DNA of 5,245 nt from Actinomycetota bacterium (GTDB taxonomy: Bacteria > Actinomycetota > Actinomycetes > JACCUZ01), in contig JAVEDG010000182.1 of assembly GCA_030841245.1 (NCBI GenBank), positions 1-5,245 on the forward strand. Reading direction: 5' to 3'. The translations under genes and the position numbers were made by a program. The notes below the pieces were generated by a model, which saw only the letters and a list, made by a program, of their open reading frames with translations, was not told where the DNA came from and did no database searches. Of this stretch, positions 1 to 4,918 are shown piece by piece (position 1 is the stretch's first letter; each line of letters opens with the position of its first letter).

Positions 1-4
1 CATG

Positions 5-430
5 TCAGCCCAGCTGCACGACGGCCTGGGCCCGGCCCAGCACCTTGGCGCCGCCGTGCGTGGCCGTCAGGTCGACCCGCACCCGCCGGTCCTCGAGCTT
101 GGCGGCCACGGTGCCCGAGACCTCGACCGCGGTGCCGGTTTCGTCGTCGGGGACGGGCACCGGCCGGGTGAAGCGCACGCCGTAGTCGACCACCGCGGCG
201 GGGTCCACCGCCCAGTCGGTGACGACCCGGACGGCGAGCGCCATGGTGAACATGCCGTGGGCGATGACGTCCGGCAGTCCGACCGACCGGGCCGCCCGCT
301 CGTTCCAGTGGATGACGTTGAAGTCGCCGGAGGCGCCGGCGTAGCGGACCAGGTCGACGCGCCGGACCGGGAACGTCTGCGACGGCAGCTCGGTGCCGAC
401 CTCGACATCGTCGTACGACGGGGCGCTCAC
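5..430 (-). CDS. hadB: HadB-type (3R)-hydroxyacyl-ACP dehydratase subunit (MaoC/hotdog fold)
   Basis: 141-aa single hotdog-fold MaoC-like protein. It is the catalytic half of a heterodimeric (3R)-hydroxyacyl-thioester dehydratase, a fatty-acid elongation-type step in the cytoplasm. The hydratase-2 signature is visible as YAGASGDFNVIHWN (residues 30-43), with Asp36 and His41 as the expected catalytic pair at the same positions as in Mycobacterium HadB. It is followed by a conserved AHGMFTM segment (57-63). Length matches the family (about 142 aa). The start is GTG at 428-430, overlapping the hadA stop by 4 bases (GTGA), so the two are translationally coupled. After the TGA stop comes one base and then an ATG at the window edge (positions 3-1), possibly the next gene (murB lies here in some relatives; not verifiable). 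The family and catalytic role are solid. The substrate (mycolate precursors or ordinary acyl chains) cannot be told from sequence. Confidence 0.9.
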   Translation of the reverse strand: MSAPSYDDVEVGTELPSQTFPVRRVDLVRYAGASGDFNVIHWNERAARSVGLPDVIAHGMFTMALAVRVVTDWAVDPAAVVDYGVRFTRPVPVPDDETGTAVEVSGTVAAKLEDRRVRVDLTATHGGAKVLGRAQAVVQLG

Positions 431-876
431 TGCTCACCCCCACGAACGACGAGGGTGGCGTATGCCGTGACCACCGGCTCGCCGTCGGTCGTGCTCACGT
501 CGCTGCGCGAGGTGACCATGTCGTGTCCTCCGGCGGAGCGGATCGACTCGAGTGTGACGGTCGCGGTGAGGCGGTCGCCGGCCCGGACCGGGCGGACGTA
601 GACGAACCGCTGCTCGCCGTGCACCACCCGGCTGTAGTCGATGCCCAGGTCCGGGTCGTCCGTCACCGCACGGGACGCCCGGAACGTGATGACGAACGGG
701 AACGTCGGTGGCGCCACCACGTCGGGATGGCCGAGCGCCCTGGCCGCGTCGCGGTCGCGGTAGGCCGGGTTGGGGTCGCCGATCGCGTCGGCGAACTCCC
801 GGATCTTCTCCACGCCGACCTCGTAGGGCTCGGTCGGCGGATAGCTGCGCCCGACGAACGACGGGTCGATCGGCAT
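427..876 (-). CDS. hadA: HadA-type (3R)-hydroxyacyl-ACP dehydratase subunit (FAS1-like dehydratase domain)
   Basis: 149-aa MaoC_dehydrat_N/FAS1-like hotdog protein, the non-catalytic, substrate-binding partner of HadB. It opens MPIDPSFVGRSYPPTEPYEV, followed by the typical KIREFADAIGDPNPAYRD (residues 24-41), GHPDVVAPPTFPF (49-61) and VHGEQRFVYVRPVRAGDR (85-102). The Asp-x-Asn-x-x-His dyad of HadB is not at the equivalent place, as expected for HadA. The start is ATG at 874-876, chosen because a clear AGGAG lies 5 bases upstream; the open frame extends to 1116 but that extension is antisense to the neighbouring membrane-protein gene. The stop overlaps the hadB start. A 61-bp gap separates it from the upstream membrane-protein gene. 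A possible -10 (TAGCGT, 912-917) is there without a convincing -35, so transcription may also come from the rpmG side. Confidence 0.88.
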   Translation of the reverse strand: MPIDPSFVGRSYPPTEPYEVGVEKIREFADAIGDPNPAYRDRDAARALGHPDVVAPPTFPFVITFRASRAVTDDPDLGIDYSRVVHGEQRFVYVRPVRAGDRLTATVTLESIRSAGGHDMVTSRSDVSTTDGEPVVTAYATLVVRGGEQ

Positions 877-937
877 GCTGGCTCCTGTGACGACGGCACG
901 GCTAGCCCGCGACGCTAACGCAGGGCGGGTGCGGCGC

Positions 938-1348
938 TCAGCGGGTGGGGTCGGCGCGGTCCGCGGCCCGCTCCGGGAACCGGGTGGCGATGGTGACCAG
1001 CAGGTGCAGCACGCCGAGGGTGATGAACAGCGCGGTCGGGGCAGCCTCGTCGGTGAACCCGAGCAGGAACGGCAACGCCACCAGCAGCACGGCCAGGATG
1101 ACGTCGGCCAGGACATGCACGCCCAGCGAGATCGAGCGGACCAGCCCCGTGGGCAGGGCCGACATGGCGGTGAACGCGAGCAGCGCGAGGCCGACGACGA
1201 CCGATGCGGCCGTCGCCGACGTGGCCTTGAAGCCGAACAGGAACGGCGCGACGATCAGCAGTGCACCGACGACGTACTCGACCGCGCCGTGGACGAGCGC
1301 GGGGACAGGGCCCTGGTGCAGCACACCGGTACGGCTACCGCGCGACAC
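938..1348 (-). CDS. Small SPW-repeat-like four-helix membrane protein
   Basis: 136-aa integral membrane protein of unknown function. It is built from two similar two-helix units. Unit one is about residues 19-62, starting VHGAVEYVVGALLIVAPFLF; unit two is about 78-122, starting VHVLADVILAVLLVALPFLL. Each has a conserved PF-L-GF turn (APFLFGF, LPFLLGF), which looks like a degenerate form of the Ser-Pro-Trp turn of SPW-repeat proteins. The C-terminal tail is charged (RFPERAADRADPTR). The start is uncertain. GTG at 1346-1348 lies 6 bases after the rpmG stop but has no good Shine-Dalgarno sequence. GTG at 1322-1324 (residue 9) is the alternative. It lies between rpmG and hadA on the same strand and is probably co-transcribed with rpmG. 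The fold assignment is by eye; no function is claimed. Confidence 0.8.
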   Translation of the reverse strand: MSRGSRTGVLHQGPVPALVHGAVEYVVGALLIVAPFLFGFKATSATAASVVVGLALLAFTAMSALPTGLVRSISLGVHVLADVILAVLLVALPFLLGFTDEAAPTALFITLGVLHLLVTIATRFPERAADRADPTR

Positions 1349-1354
1349 CCGACG

Positions 1355-1522
1355 TCAGCGGGTCTCGCGGTGCACGGTGTGCTTGCGGTCGCGCGGGCAG
1401 TACTTCTTCAGCTCGAGCCGGTCGGGGTCGTTGCGCCGGTTCTTGCGGGTGATGTAGTTGCGCTCCTTGCACTCGGTGCACGCCAGCGTGATCTTCGGAC
1501 GGACGTCTGTCTTGGCGGCCAC
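1355..1522 (-). CDS. rpmG: 50S ribosomal protein L33
   Basis: 55-aa bL33, part of the large ribosomal subunit near the E site. The translation begins MAAKTDVRPKITLACTECKE and ends HTVHRETR, with the hallmark core RNYITRKNRRNDPDRLELKK (residues 21-40). It starts at GTG (1520-1522) with an AGGGAG Shine-Dalgarno about 8-9 bases upstream; the frame has no better start. The zinc-ribbon form is implied by Cys15-x-x-Cys18 and Cys41. The fourth cysteine expected at residue 44 is Asp (YCPRDRKH), so the site is incomplete unless His47 or another residue substitutes. It follows tRNA-Met on the same strand, the usual actinobacterial tRNA-Thr/tRNA-Met/rpmG order. A 7-bp hairpin lies in its leader. Confidence 0.96.
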   Translation of the reverse strand: MAAKTDVRPKITLACTECKERNYITRKNRRNDPDRLELKKYCPRDRKHTVHRETR

Positions 1523-1547
1523 TGGCGCGTCTCCCTGCCTTGTCGGT

Positions 1548-1565
1548 GAGCCGCAGGTGCGGCTC
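1548..1565 (-). repeat. Inverted repeat in the tRNA-Met/rpmG spacer
   Basis: GAGCCGC (1548-1554) and GCGGCTC (1559-1565) form a perfect 7-bp stem with a 4-base loop, about 26 bases upstream of the rpmG start. No T-run follows on the minus strand, so it is not a classical intrinsic terminator. It could separate the tRNA from the rpmG message as a processing or attenuation element. The role is inferred. Confidence 0.4.
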
Positions 1566-1583
1566 CTTGTCTGTCGTGCTCGG

Positions 1584-1617
1584 GTCTCGTGTACTGGTGT
1601 CTCGTCGTCGTACTGGT
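1584..1617. repeat. Short imperfect tandem repeat downstream of tRNA-Met
   Basis: GTCTCGT followed by GTACTGGT occurs twice: 1584-1598, and again at 1599-1617 with a 4-base CGTC insert between the two blocks. It sits in the trailer between tRNA-Met and rpmG. No function is recognised. Confidence 0.45.
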
Positions 1618-1623
1618 CGGTGC

Positions 1624-1700
1624 TGGTAGCGGAGGCCGGACTTGAACCGGCGACACAGCGATTATGAGCCGCTTGCTCTACCAGGCTGAGCTACTCCGCC
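1624..1700 (-). tRNA. tRNA-Met (CAT), elongator type
   Basis: A 77-base cloverleaf including an encoded CCA (1624-1626). The acceptor is GGCGGAG/CTCCGCT with a G1-T72 wobble pair. The D-stem is GCTC/GAGC, the anticodon stem AGCGG/TCGCT around loop CTCATAA (anticodon at 1664-1666), and the T-arm GCCGG-TTCAAGT-CCGGC. It lacks the unpaired C1-A72 end and the three G-C pairs of the initiator anticodon stem, so it is an elongator. A lysidine-modified tRNA-Ile2 also reads CAT, but the body and the neighbours (tRNA-Thr and rpmG) favour Met. Confidence 0.93.
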
Positions 1701-1706
1701 GGGTCG

Positions 1707-1731
1707 GTCCACCCGCCCCGGACGCGTGGAC
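1707..1731 (-). repeat. Hairpin in the tRNA-Thr/tRNA-Met spacer
   Basis: GTCCAC (1707-1712) pairs with GTGGAC (1726-1731) around a 13-base loop within the 36-base spacer. This fits a processing spacer in a dicistronic tRNA transcript. There is no T-run, so termination here is unlikely. Confidence 0.35.
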
Positions 1732-1736
1732 ACCAG

Positions 1737-1809
1737 AGCCCCCTTACGGAATCGAACCGTAGACCTTCTCCTTACCATGGAGACGCTCTGCCGACTGAGC
1801 TAAGGGGGC
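1737..1809 (-). tRNA. tRNA-Thr (GGT)
   Basis: A 73-base cloverleaf without encoded CCA (the next bases are CTG). The acceptor is GCCCCCT/AGGGGGC with discriminator T. The D-stem is GCTC/GAGC, the anticodon stem TCTCC/GGAGA around loop ATGGTAA (anticodon GGT at 1774-1776), and the T-arm TACGG-TTCGATT-CCGTA. All stems pair fully. Confidence 0.96.
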
Positions 1810-1825
1810 CAGCGCGCGAGGCCCA

Positions 1826-1855
1826 AGGGTACACGGGCGTTGCACCGCCCGGTAA
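1826..1855 (-). promoter_or_regulatory. Candidate promoter of the tRNA-Thr/tRNA-Met/rpmG run
   Basis: On the minus strand, -10 TACCCT (1826-1831) lies 18 bases from a weak -35 TTACCG (1850-1855). It would start RNA about 10 bases before the tRNA-Thr 5' end. A 6-bp inverted repeat, CGGGCG (1834-1839) and CGCCCG (1846-1851), occupies the spacer and touches the -35. This is a consensus match by eye only; read-through from tRNA-Tyr is the alternative. Confidence 0.35.
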
Positions 1856-1896
1856 CCAACATCCGCCGCCGGAACCCGAGCCGCGAGGACGCCGCC

Positions 1897-1923
1897 GGCC
1901 CCGGCCTGCAGGAGACCGGGGCC
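1897..1923 (-). terminator. GC-rich hairpin downstream of tRNA-Tyr (possible terminator or processing stem)
   Basis: GGCCCCGG (1897-1904) and CCGGGGCC (1916-1923) form an 8-bp all-GC stem with an 11-base loop that itself contains part of a CCTGCAGG palindrome. It starts 8 bases past the tRNA-Tyr 3' end. No T-run follows, so it would be a non-canonical actinobacterial hairpin terminator or an RNase-processing structure. Confidence 0.4.
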
Positions 1924-1931
1924 GACATGGG

Positions 1932-2013
1932 TGGCAGGTGTTGGATTCGAACCAACGTAGGCTGAGCCGACGGATTTACAGTCCGCTCCCTTTGGCCACT
2001 CGGGCAACCTGCC
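1932..2013 (-). tRNA. tRNA-Tyr (GTA)
   Basis: An 82-base class II tRNA with no encoded CCA (ACCC follows the acceptor). The acceptor is GGCAGGT/ACCTGCC with discriminator A. The D-stem is CCC/GGG, the anticodon stem GCGGA/TCCGT around loop CTGTAAA (anticodon GTA at 1977-1979). The long variable arm has a GGC-TCA-GCC stem, and the T-arm is GTTGG-TTCGAAT-CCAAC. Confidence 0.96.
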
Positions 2014-2025
2014 GTGGCCCGAGTG

Positions 2026-2056
2026 AGGATAGCGCGGGTGCAGCGGCCGCGGTCAC
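2026..2056 (-). promoter_or_regulatory. Candidate tRNA-Tyr promoter
   Basis: A good -10 (TATCCT, 2026-2031) sits 12 bases before the tRNA-Tyr 5' end on the minus strand. GTGACC (2051-2056) is a 4/6 match to the -35 consensus with a longish 19-base spacer, and overlaps the stop codon of the upstream 85-aa gene. It is inferred from consensus and position. Confidence 0.45.
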
Positions 2057-2310
2057 GCAGTTCCGCCCGGGTCATCGCCCGACGTAACCGGCGCCTCGTC
2101 GGACGACAACGCGCTGCGGTCCCGGCCGTCTCGCCGACCGCCAAGCGCCCCCGCCAGACCGAGCGCCCCGAGCCCGACGAGCAGCGTCGGCGCCAGCCAC
2201 CGCGCGTTCAGCTGGGAGTCCGCGGCGACGGACACCAGCAGGGCTGCGCTGACCAGGCAGAAGAGAACGCCGGCGATGAGGGAGACCAGATCGAGCTCAT
2301 GGCGTCGCAC
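2053..2310 (-). CDS. Small two-helix membrane protein coupled to the PspC/toastrack gene
   Basis: 85-aa hydrophobic protein of unrecognised family. It opens MRRHELDLVSLIAGVLFCLV. It has a first membrane segment at about residues 8-30, a second at about 39-58, and then a charged tail (RRDGRDRSALSSDEAPVTSG). Arginines at both ends suggest a hairpin with both termini in the cytoplasm. The GTG start at 2308-2310 is fixed by a GGAGG Shine-Dalgarno 6 bases upstream. This places the start inside the end of the upstream PspC/toastrack gene, a 14-base overlap, so the two are very probably coupled. An ATG at 2298-2300 is closer to the upstream stop but opens a Ser/Pro-rich shadow frame. It is probably an accessory membrane partner of the PspC/toastrack protein; that role is inference from linkage only. 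Confidence 0.78.
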   Translation of the reverse strand: MRRHELDLVSLIAGVLFCLVSAALLVSVAADSQLNARWLAPTLLVGLGALGLAGALGGRRDGRDRSALSSDEAPVTSGDDPGGTA

Positions 2311-3589
2311 GACGCACCTCCAGGGTTCCGAAGCCGACCCGCAGGTCGAGGGTGAGGTCGGGGTCCGTGACACCGGGCGGGGTCCGGTAGCCGAGGTGCA
2401 GGTCCGAGCCGTCGTCGGCACGGTCTCCGGGCAGCTCCTCGTGCCCGACGCCGACCTGGCTGATGACCCTTGCCGAGGCGTCGGCCGGCAACAGCACTGT
2501 GAGCTGACCGACACCGAGCCGCGAGTCCAGGTGGACCGGCGCTGCTCCCGAGAGGTCGAGCGCGGTCAGATCCAGGGTGGCGTGGCCGACGCCGAGCCGG
2601 TAGTCCGTGTGCTGGGCCGCAGCGACTGAGCGCGGCATCCAGGTGCGCTGACCGACGCTGTGCCCCGGCACGTCCGCGACCGTGGCCGCGGTGGCGACCA
2701 GCGAGAGCAGTACGCCGAGGACGATCAGCCAGCGGGCCCGGCCGAAGAACGCGCCCACGAGCAGACCCAGCCCGACCACGGCCAGACAGGTGGCCAGGAT
2801 GGCGGCGGCCGAGACGTCGTGGTGGGTGCTGAGGTTCATGGCGATGAGCAGCCCGGCCAGCACCATCGCGACGCTGACGGTGATCCGGCCCAGCGGTGAG
2901 CGTGGCCGCTGGGGCTTCGGCGGACTCGCCGGCGGGACGGCGCCCGGATAGGTCGCGGTGACCGGCTCGGACCTTGGCGGTACATAGGCCGCCGACGGCG
3001 CGTAGGGCGGGACGTACGCGGTGCCAGGTGTCTGGCCGTAGGCGCCCGGTCCCCCGGCTCCCGGTGGCGGACCGGTGGGCCCGTGGCGCTGCAGCGGGCG
3101 GTCGCCCCGCCACACGGCGTACGCCGCGACCGAGACGACGATGAGCACGAGCATGCCGCCGAAGCCGAATCCGTAGCCGAAGCCGCGGAAGGACTGGCCG
3201 AACGCCGCCAGCCCCACGATCGCCAGGATCGCCACCAGGACGATGGTCGAGCTGCTGCGGCCGCCCACCAGCTTGGCGGCCTCGGACTCCTCGTCGCCAT
3301 CGTCCGGGATGAGCAGCCAGCCGAGCGCGTAGAGCAGGAGCCCGGAGCCGCCGAACACGGCGAGGACCACGAGGACCACTCGCACGATCAGCGGGTCGAT
3401 GTCGAGGTAGCGGGCGAGGCCGCCCGCGACGCCGGCGATCTTGCGGTCGCCGCGGTGGCGTCGCAATGGCGGGCGGGACGCACCTGGCGTCGGTGGTGGG
3501 GCGGCCGTCGCGGTGCCGGTGCTCGGTCCGTGGTCCGAGCCACCGCCCACAGTCGCAGGGTCGTCGTCGGCAGGCTGGTCTGTGGTCAT
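2297..3589 (-). CDS. PspC-domain membrane protein with C-terminal LiaF/toastrack-like domain
   Basis: 430-aa multi-pass protein. A disordered Pro/Gly/Thr-rich N-terminus (1-42) leads into a clear PspC domain (about 43-97: KIAGVAGGLARYLDIDP, then YALGWLLIP). Hydrophobic helices follow at about 115-133, 144-160, 235-252, 258-281 and 286-304, with a Pro/Tyr-rich linker at 165-232 carrying AYVPP twice. The C-terminus (about 325-428) is beta-rich and has four related turns (RLGVGHATLDL, RLGVGQLTVLL, QVGVGHEEL, RVGFGTLEV), as in LiaF-C/DUF2154 toastrack-type domains. Such proteins belong to Psp/Lia-type envelope-stress systems. The ATG at 3587-3589 is chosen because it starts just before the PspC domain. 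The frame stays open to 4153, but that stretch is antisense to the kinase gene. The Shine-Dalgarno is weak. It is divergent from the PspC-kinase, and its own 3' end overlaps the 85-aa gene. Confidence 0.88.
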   Translation of the reverse strand: MTTDQPADDDPATVGGGSDHGPSTGTATAAPPPTPGASRPPLRRHRGDRKIAGVAGGLARYLDIDPLIVRVVLVVLAVFGGSGLLLYALGWLLIPDDGDEESEAAKLVGGRSSSTIVLVAILAIVGLAAFGQSFRGFGYGFGFGGMLVLIVVSVAAYAVWRGDRPLQRHGPTGPPPGAGGPGAYGQTPGTAYVPPYAPSAAYVPPRSEPVTATYPGAVPPASPPKPQRPRSPLGRITVSVAMVLAGLLIAMNLSTHHDVSAAAILATCLAVVGLGLLVGAFFGRARWLIVLGVLLSLVATAATVADVPGHSVGQRTWMPRSVAAAQHTDYRLGVGHATLDLTALDLSGAAPVHLDSRLGVGQLTVLLPADASARVISQVGVGHEELPGDRADDGSDLHLGYRTPPGVTDPDLTLDLRVGFGTLEVRRATP

Positions 3590-3630
3590 GGACTCATCGT
3601 GGCGACGGCGCGGGCCGGTGACCATCGGGG

Positions 3631-3663
3631 CGTGCCCTGGTCGGACCCTGAACGGACCCTGAC
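3631..3663. repeat. Three 11-bp direct repeats (candidate response-regulator operator)
   Basis: Contiguous 11-bp units on the plus strand: CGTGCCCTGGT (3631-3641), CGGACCCTGAA (3642-3652), CGGACCCTGAC (3653-3663). The last two agree at 10 of 11 bases; the first agrees with the second at 7 of 11. One unit equals about one helical turn, so bound subunits would line up on one DNA face. Read leftward, the core is TCAGGGTCCG. Confidence 0.6.
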
Positions 3664-3678
3664 CCGCGCCGGGGTCCG
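3653..3678. repeat. 7-bp inverted repeat in the divergent promoter
   Basis: CGGACCC (3653-3659) and its exact reverse complement GGGTCCG (3672-3678) are separated by 12 bases. The left arm is part of the third direct repeat, so the same core word occurs in both orientations. It could be a dimer site for a LuxR/NarL-type regulator, or a hairpin in the kinase leader upstream of its GGGAGG ribosome-binding site (3691-3696). Confidence 0.5.
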
Positions 3679-3706
3679 CACCTGATGCACGGGAGGTCCG
3701 CCGCGT

Positions 3707-4918
3707 GTGACGATCGTCGGCGTGAGCGCTGGAGGGCAGGTCGAGACGGGGCACCGGCGGCTCTTCCGCGCCACCCGCGGCCGGGTGCTGGCCGGCGTCG
3801 CGCAGGGGCTGGCCGACCACCTCGGCCTCGACGTGCTCCTGGTGCGGATCGCCTTCGTGGTCCTCGCCGCGGCCGGCGGTGCGGGGGTTGCGATGTACGC
3901 CGCGTTCTGGGTGCTGGCCCCGCTCGATGCCGGTGTGGCCGCCGAGGAGTCGAACCGCAATCGCGACGTCGGGGTCGTCCTCGCCCTGGCGCTCGTCGTG
4001 CTCGGCGGCGGGCTGGTGGCCTCCGCGGCAGGCTTCGGGGTGCAGCCCCACGTCACCGTGCCGCTCCTCGCGGTCGCCGCCGGCCTCGCCCTGCTGTGGC
4101 GCCAGGCAGACGACAGCCAGCGGGCCCGGCTGCGCGCGGCGACGGTGAGCCACCGCAGGACCGGCGCGGTCCGGGCAGCTGCCGGCGCTGCTCTGGTGCT
4201 GCTCGGGGTCGGGTCACTGGTGGTCGGTGCCGTGCACGTCGCGGGCGGCCTCGGGGCCGTTCTTGCCGCACTCGTGATCGTGGCCGGGGTGGCGCTCGTC
4301 TCGGCGCCGTGGTGGCTGCGGATGGCGCGGGACCTGGCGGCCGAGCGCAGCGCCCGGATCCGCGAGCAGGAGCGCGCGGAGGTCGCGGCCCACGTCCACG
4401 ACTCCGTGCTGCACACGCTGACCCTGATCCAGCGCCACGTCGACGACCCGAGAGAGATCGCCCGGCTGGCCCGCGCACAGGAACGCGAGCTGCGCAGCTG
4501 GCTCTACCGGCCGACCGCCGAGCCGGGCAGCACGGTCGAGGCCGGCCTCGAGCAGGTGGCCGCCGAGGTCGAGGACGCGCACGGCGTCGCGGTGGAGCTC
4601 GTCGTCGTGTCCGACGGGGACCTCGACGAGCGGCTGCGGGCCCTCCTCCAGGCGACCCGCGAGGCCCTGGTGAACGCCGCCAAGTACGCGGGTGACGGAC
4701 CCATCTCGGTCTATGCGGAGGTCGAGCCGCAACAGGTCACCGTCTTCGTCCGGGACCGCGGGCCCGGCTTCGACCCCGTTGCGGTGCCGGCCGACCGGCT
4801 CGGCCTGCGCGAGTCGGTGGTGGGACGGATGCAGCGCAACGGTGGGACCGCCGAGGTGCGCAGCCGGGTCGGCGCCGGGACAGAGGTGCAGCTGAGCATG
4901 CCGAGGAGCCAGTCGTGA
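3707..4918 (+). CDS. PspC-domain sensor histidine kinase (HisKA_3/NarL-partner type)
   Basis: 403-aa membrane kinase. It has an N-terminal PspC domain (about residues 18-75: RVLAGVAQGLADHLGLD, then MYAAFWVLAP) and further hydrophobic segments at about 88-112, 114-131, 155-176 and 178-200. A cytoplasmic HisKA_3 domain carries the H-box ERAEVAAHVHDSVLHTL, with His231 the predicted phosphorylated residue. A HATPase domain (about 275-400) has the N-box REALVNAAKYA (Asn323), G1 DRGPGFD (350-356) and G2 LGLRESVVGRM (365-375). All catalytic motifs are intact. No separate extracellular sensor domain is seen, so the PspC/membrane part is the likely input. The GTG at 3707-3709 is preceded by GGGAGG 10 bases upstream; a GTG at 3722 is an alternative without a ribosome-binding site. 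It is divergent from the PspC/toastrack gene and upstream of its cognate regulator. Confidence 0.93.
   Translation: MTIVGVSAGGQVETGHRRLFRATRGRVLAGVAQGLADHLGLDVLLVRIAFVVLAAAGGAGVAMYAAFWVLAPLDAGVAAEESNRNRDVGVVLALALVVLGGGLVASAAGFGVQPHVTVPLLAVAAGLALLWRQADDSQRARLRAATVSHRRTGAVRAAAGAALVLLGVGSLVVGAVHVAGGLGAVLAALVIVAGVALVSAPWWLRMARDLAAERSARIREQERAEVAAHVHDSVLHTLTLIQRHVDDPREIARLARAQERELRSWLYRPTAEPGSTVEAGLEQVAAEVEDAHGVAVELVVVSDGDLDERLRALLQATREALVNAAKYAGDGPISVYAEVEPQQVTVFVRDRGPGFDPVAVPADRLGLRESVVGRMQRNGGTAEVRSRVGAGTEVQLSMPRSQS

Larger units (their letters stand above)
3590..3706. promoter_or_regulatory. Shared divergent promoter/operator region
   Basis: 117 bp between the start codons of the PspC/toastrack gene (leftward) and the PspC-kinase (rightward), so it must hold the promoters of both arms. 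It contains no TA dinucleotide, hence no consensus TANNNT -10 on either strand. GATGGT on the minus strand (3621-3626), just downstream of the repeat block, is the best leftward candidate. The 11-bp repeats and the inverted repeat described separately occupy its middle. This pattern fits activator-dependent promoters controlled by the adjacent response regulator, which is inference. Confidence 0.6.

Noticed and set aside
2..601. 199-aa plus-strand open frame opposite hadB/hadA
   Set aside because: His/Gly/Asp/Arg-rich translation without domain sense, exactly antisense to two well-supported dehydratase genes; a typical high-GC shadow.
900..907. GGCTAGCC palindrome upstream of hadA
   Set aside because: Only 8 bp, single copy and no second half-site; too little to call an operator.
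427..1116. Longer 229-aa version of hadA
   Set aside because: The extra 80 residues are Ser/Pro/Arg-rich and overlap the neighbouring membrane-protein gene in another frame; the ATG at 876 has a good Shine-Dalgarno and matches family length.
2043..2050. GCGGCCGC palindrome between the 85-aa gene and tRNA-Tyr
   Set aside because: Short GC palindromes are expected by chance at this base composition, and there is no T-run to make a terminator.
2208..3113. 301-aa Arg/Pro/Gly-rich minus-strand frame
   Set aside because: Low-complexity shadow inside the PspC/toastrack gene.
3083..3685. 200-aa plus-strand frame across the divergent promoter
   Set aside because: Antisense to the PspC/toastrack gene, charged low-complexity composition, no recognisable domain.
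2297..4153. 618-aa version of the PspC/toastrack gene
   Set aside because: The N-terminal 188 residues are antisense to the kinase gene and its promoter; the ATG at 3589 begins just ahead of the PspC domain.
3685..4695. 336-aa plus-strand Arg/Gly-rich frame starting at an ATG near the kinase start
   Set aside because: Out of frame with all kinase motifs and of biased composition; the kinase frame starting at 3707 has intact H, N and G boxes.
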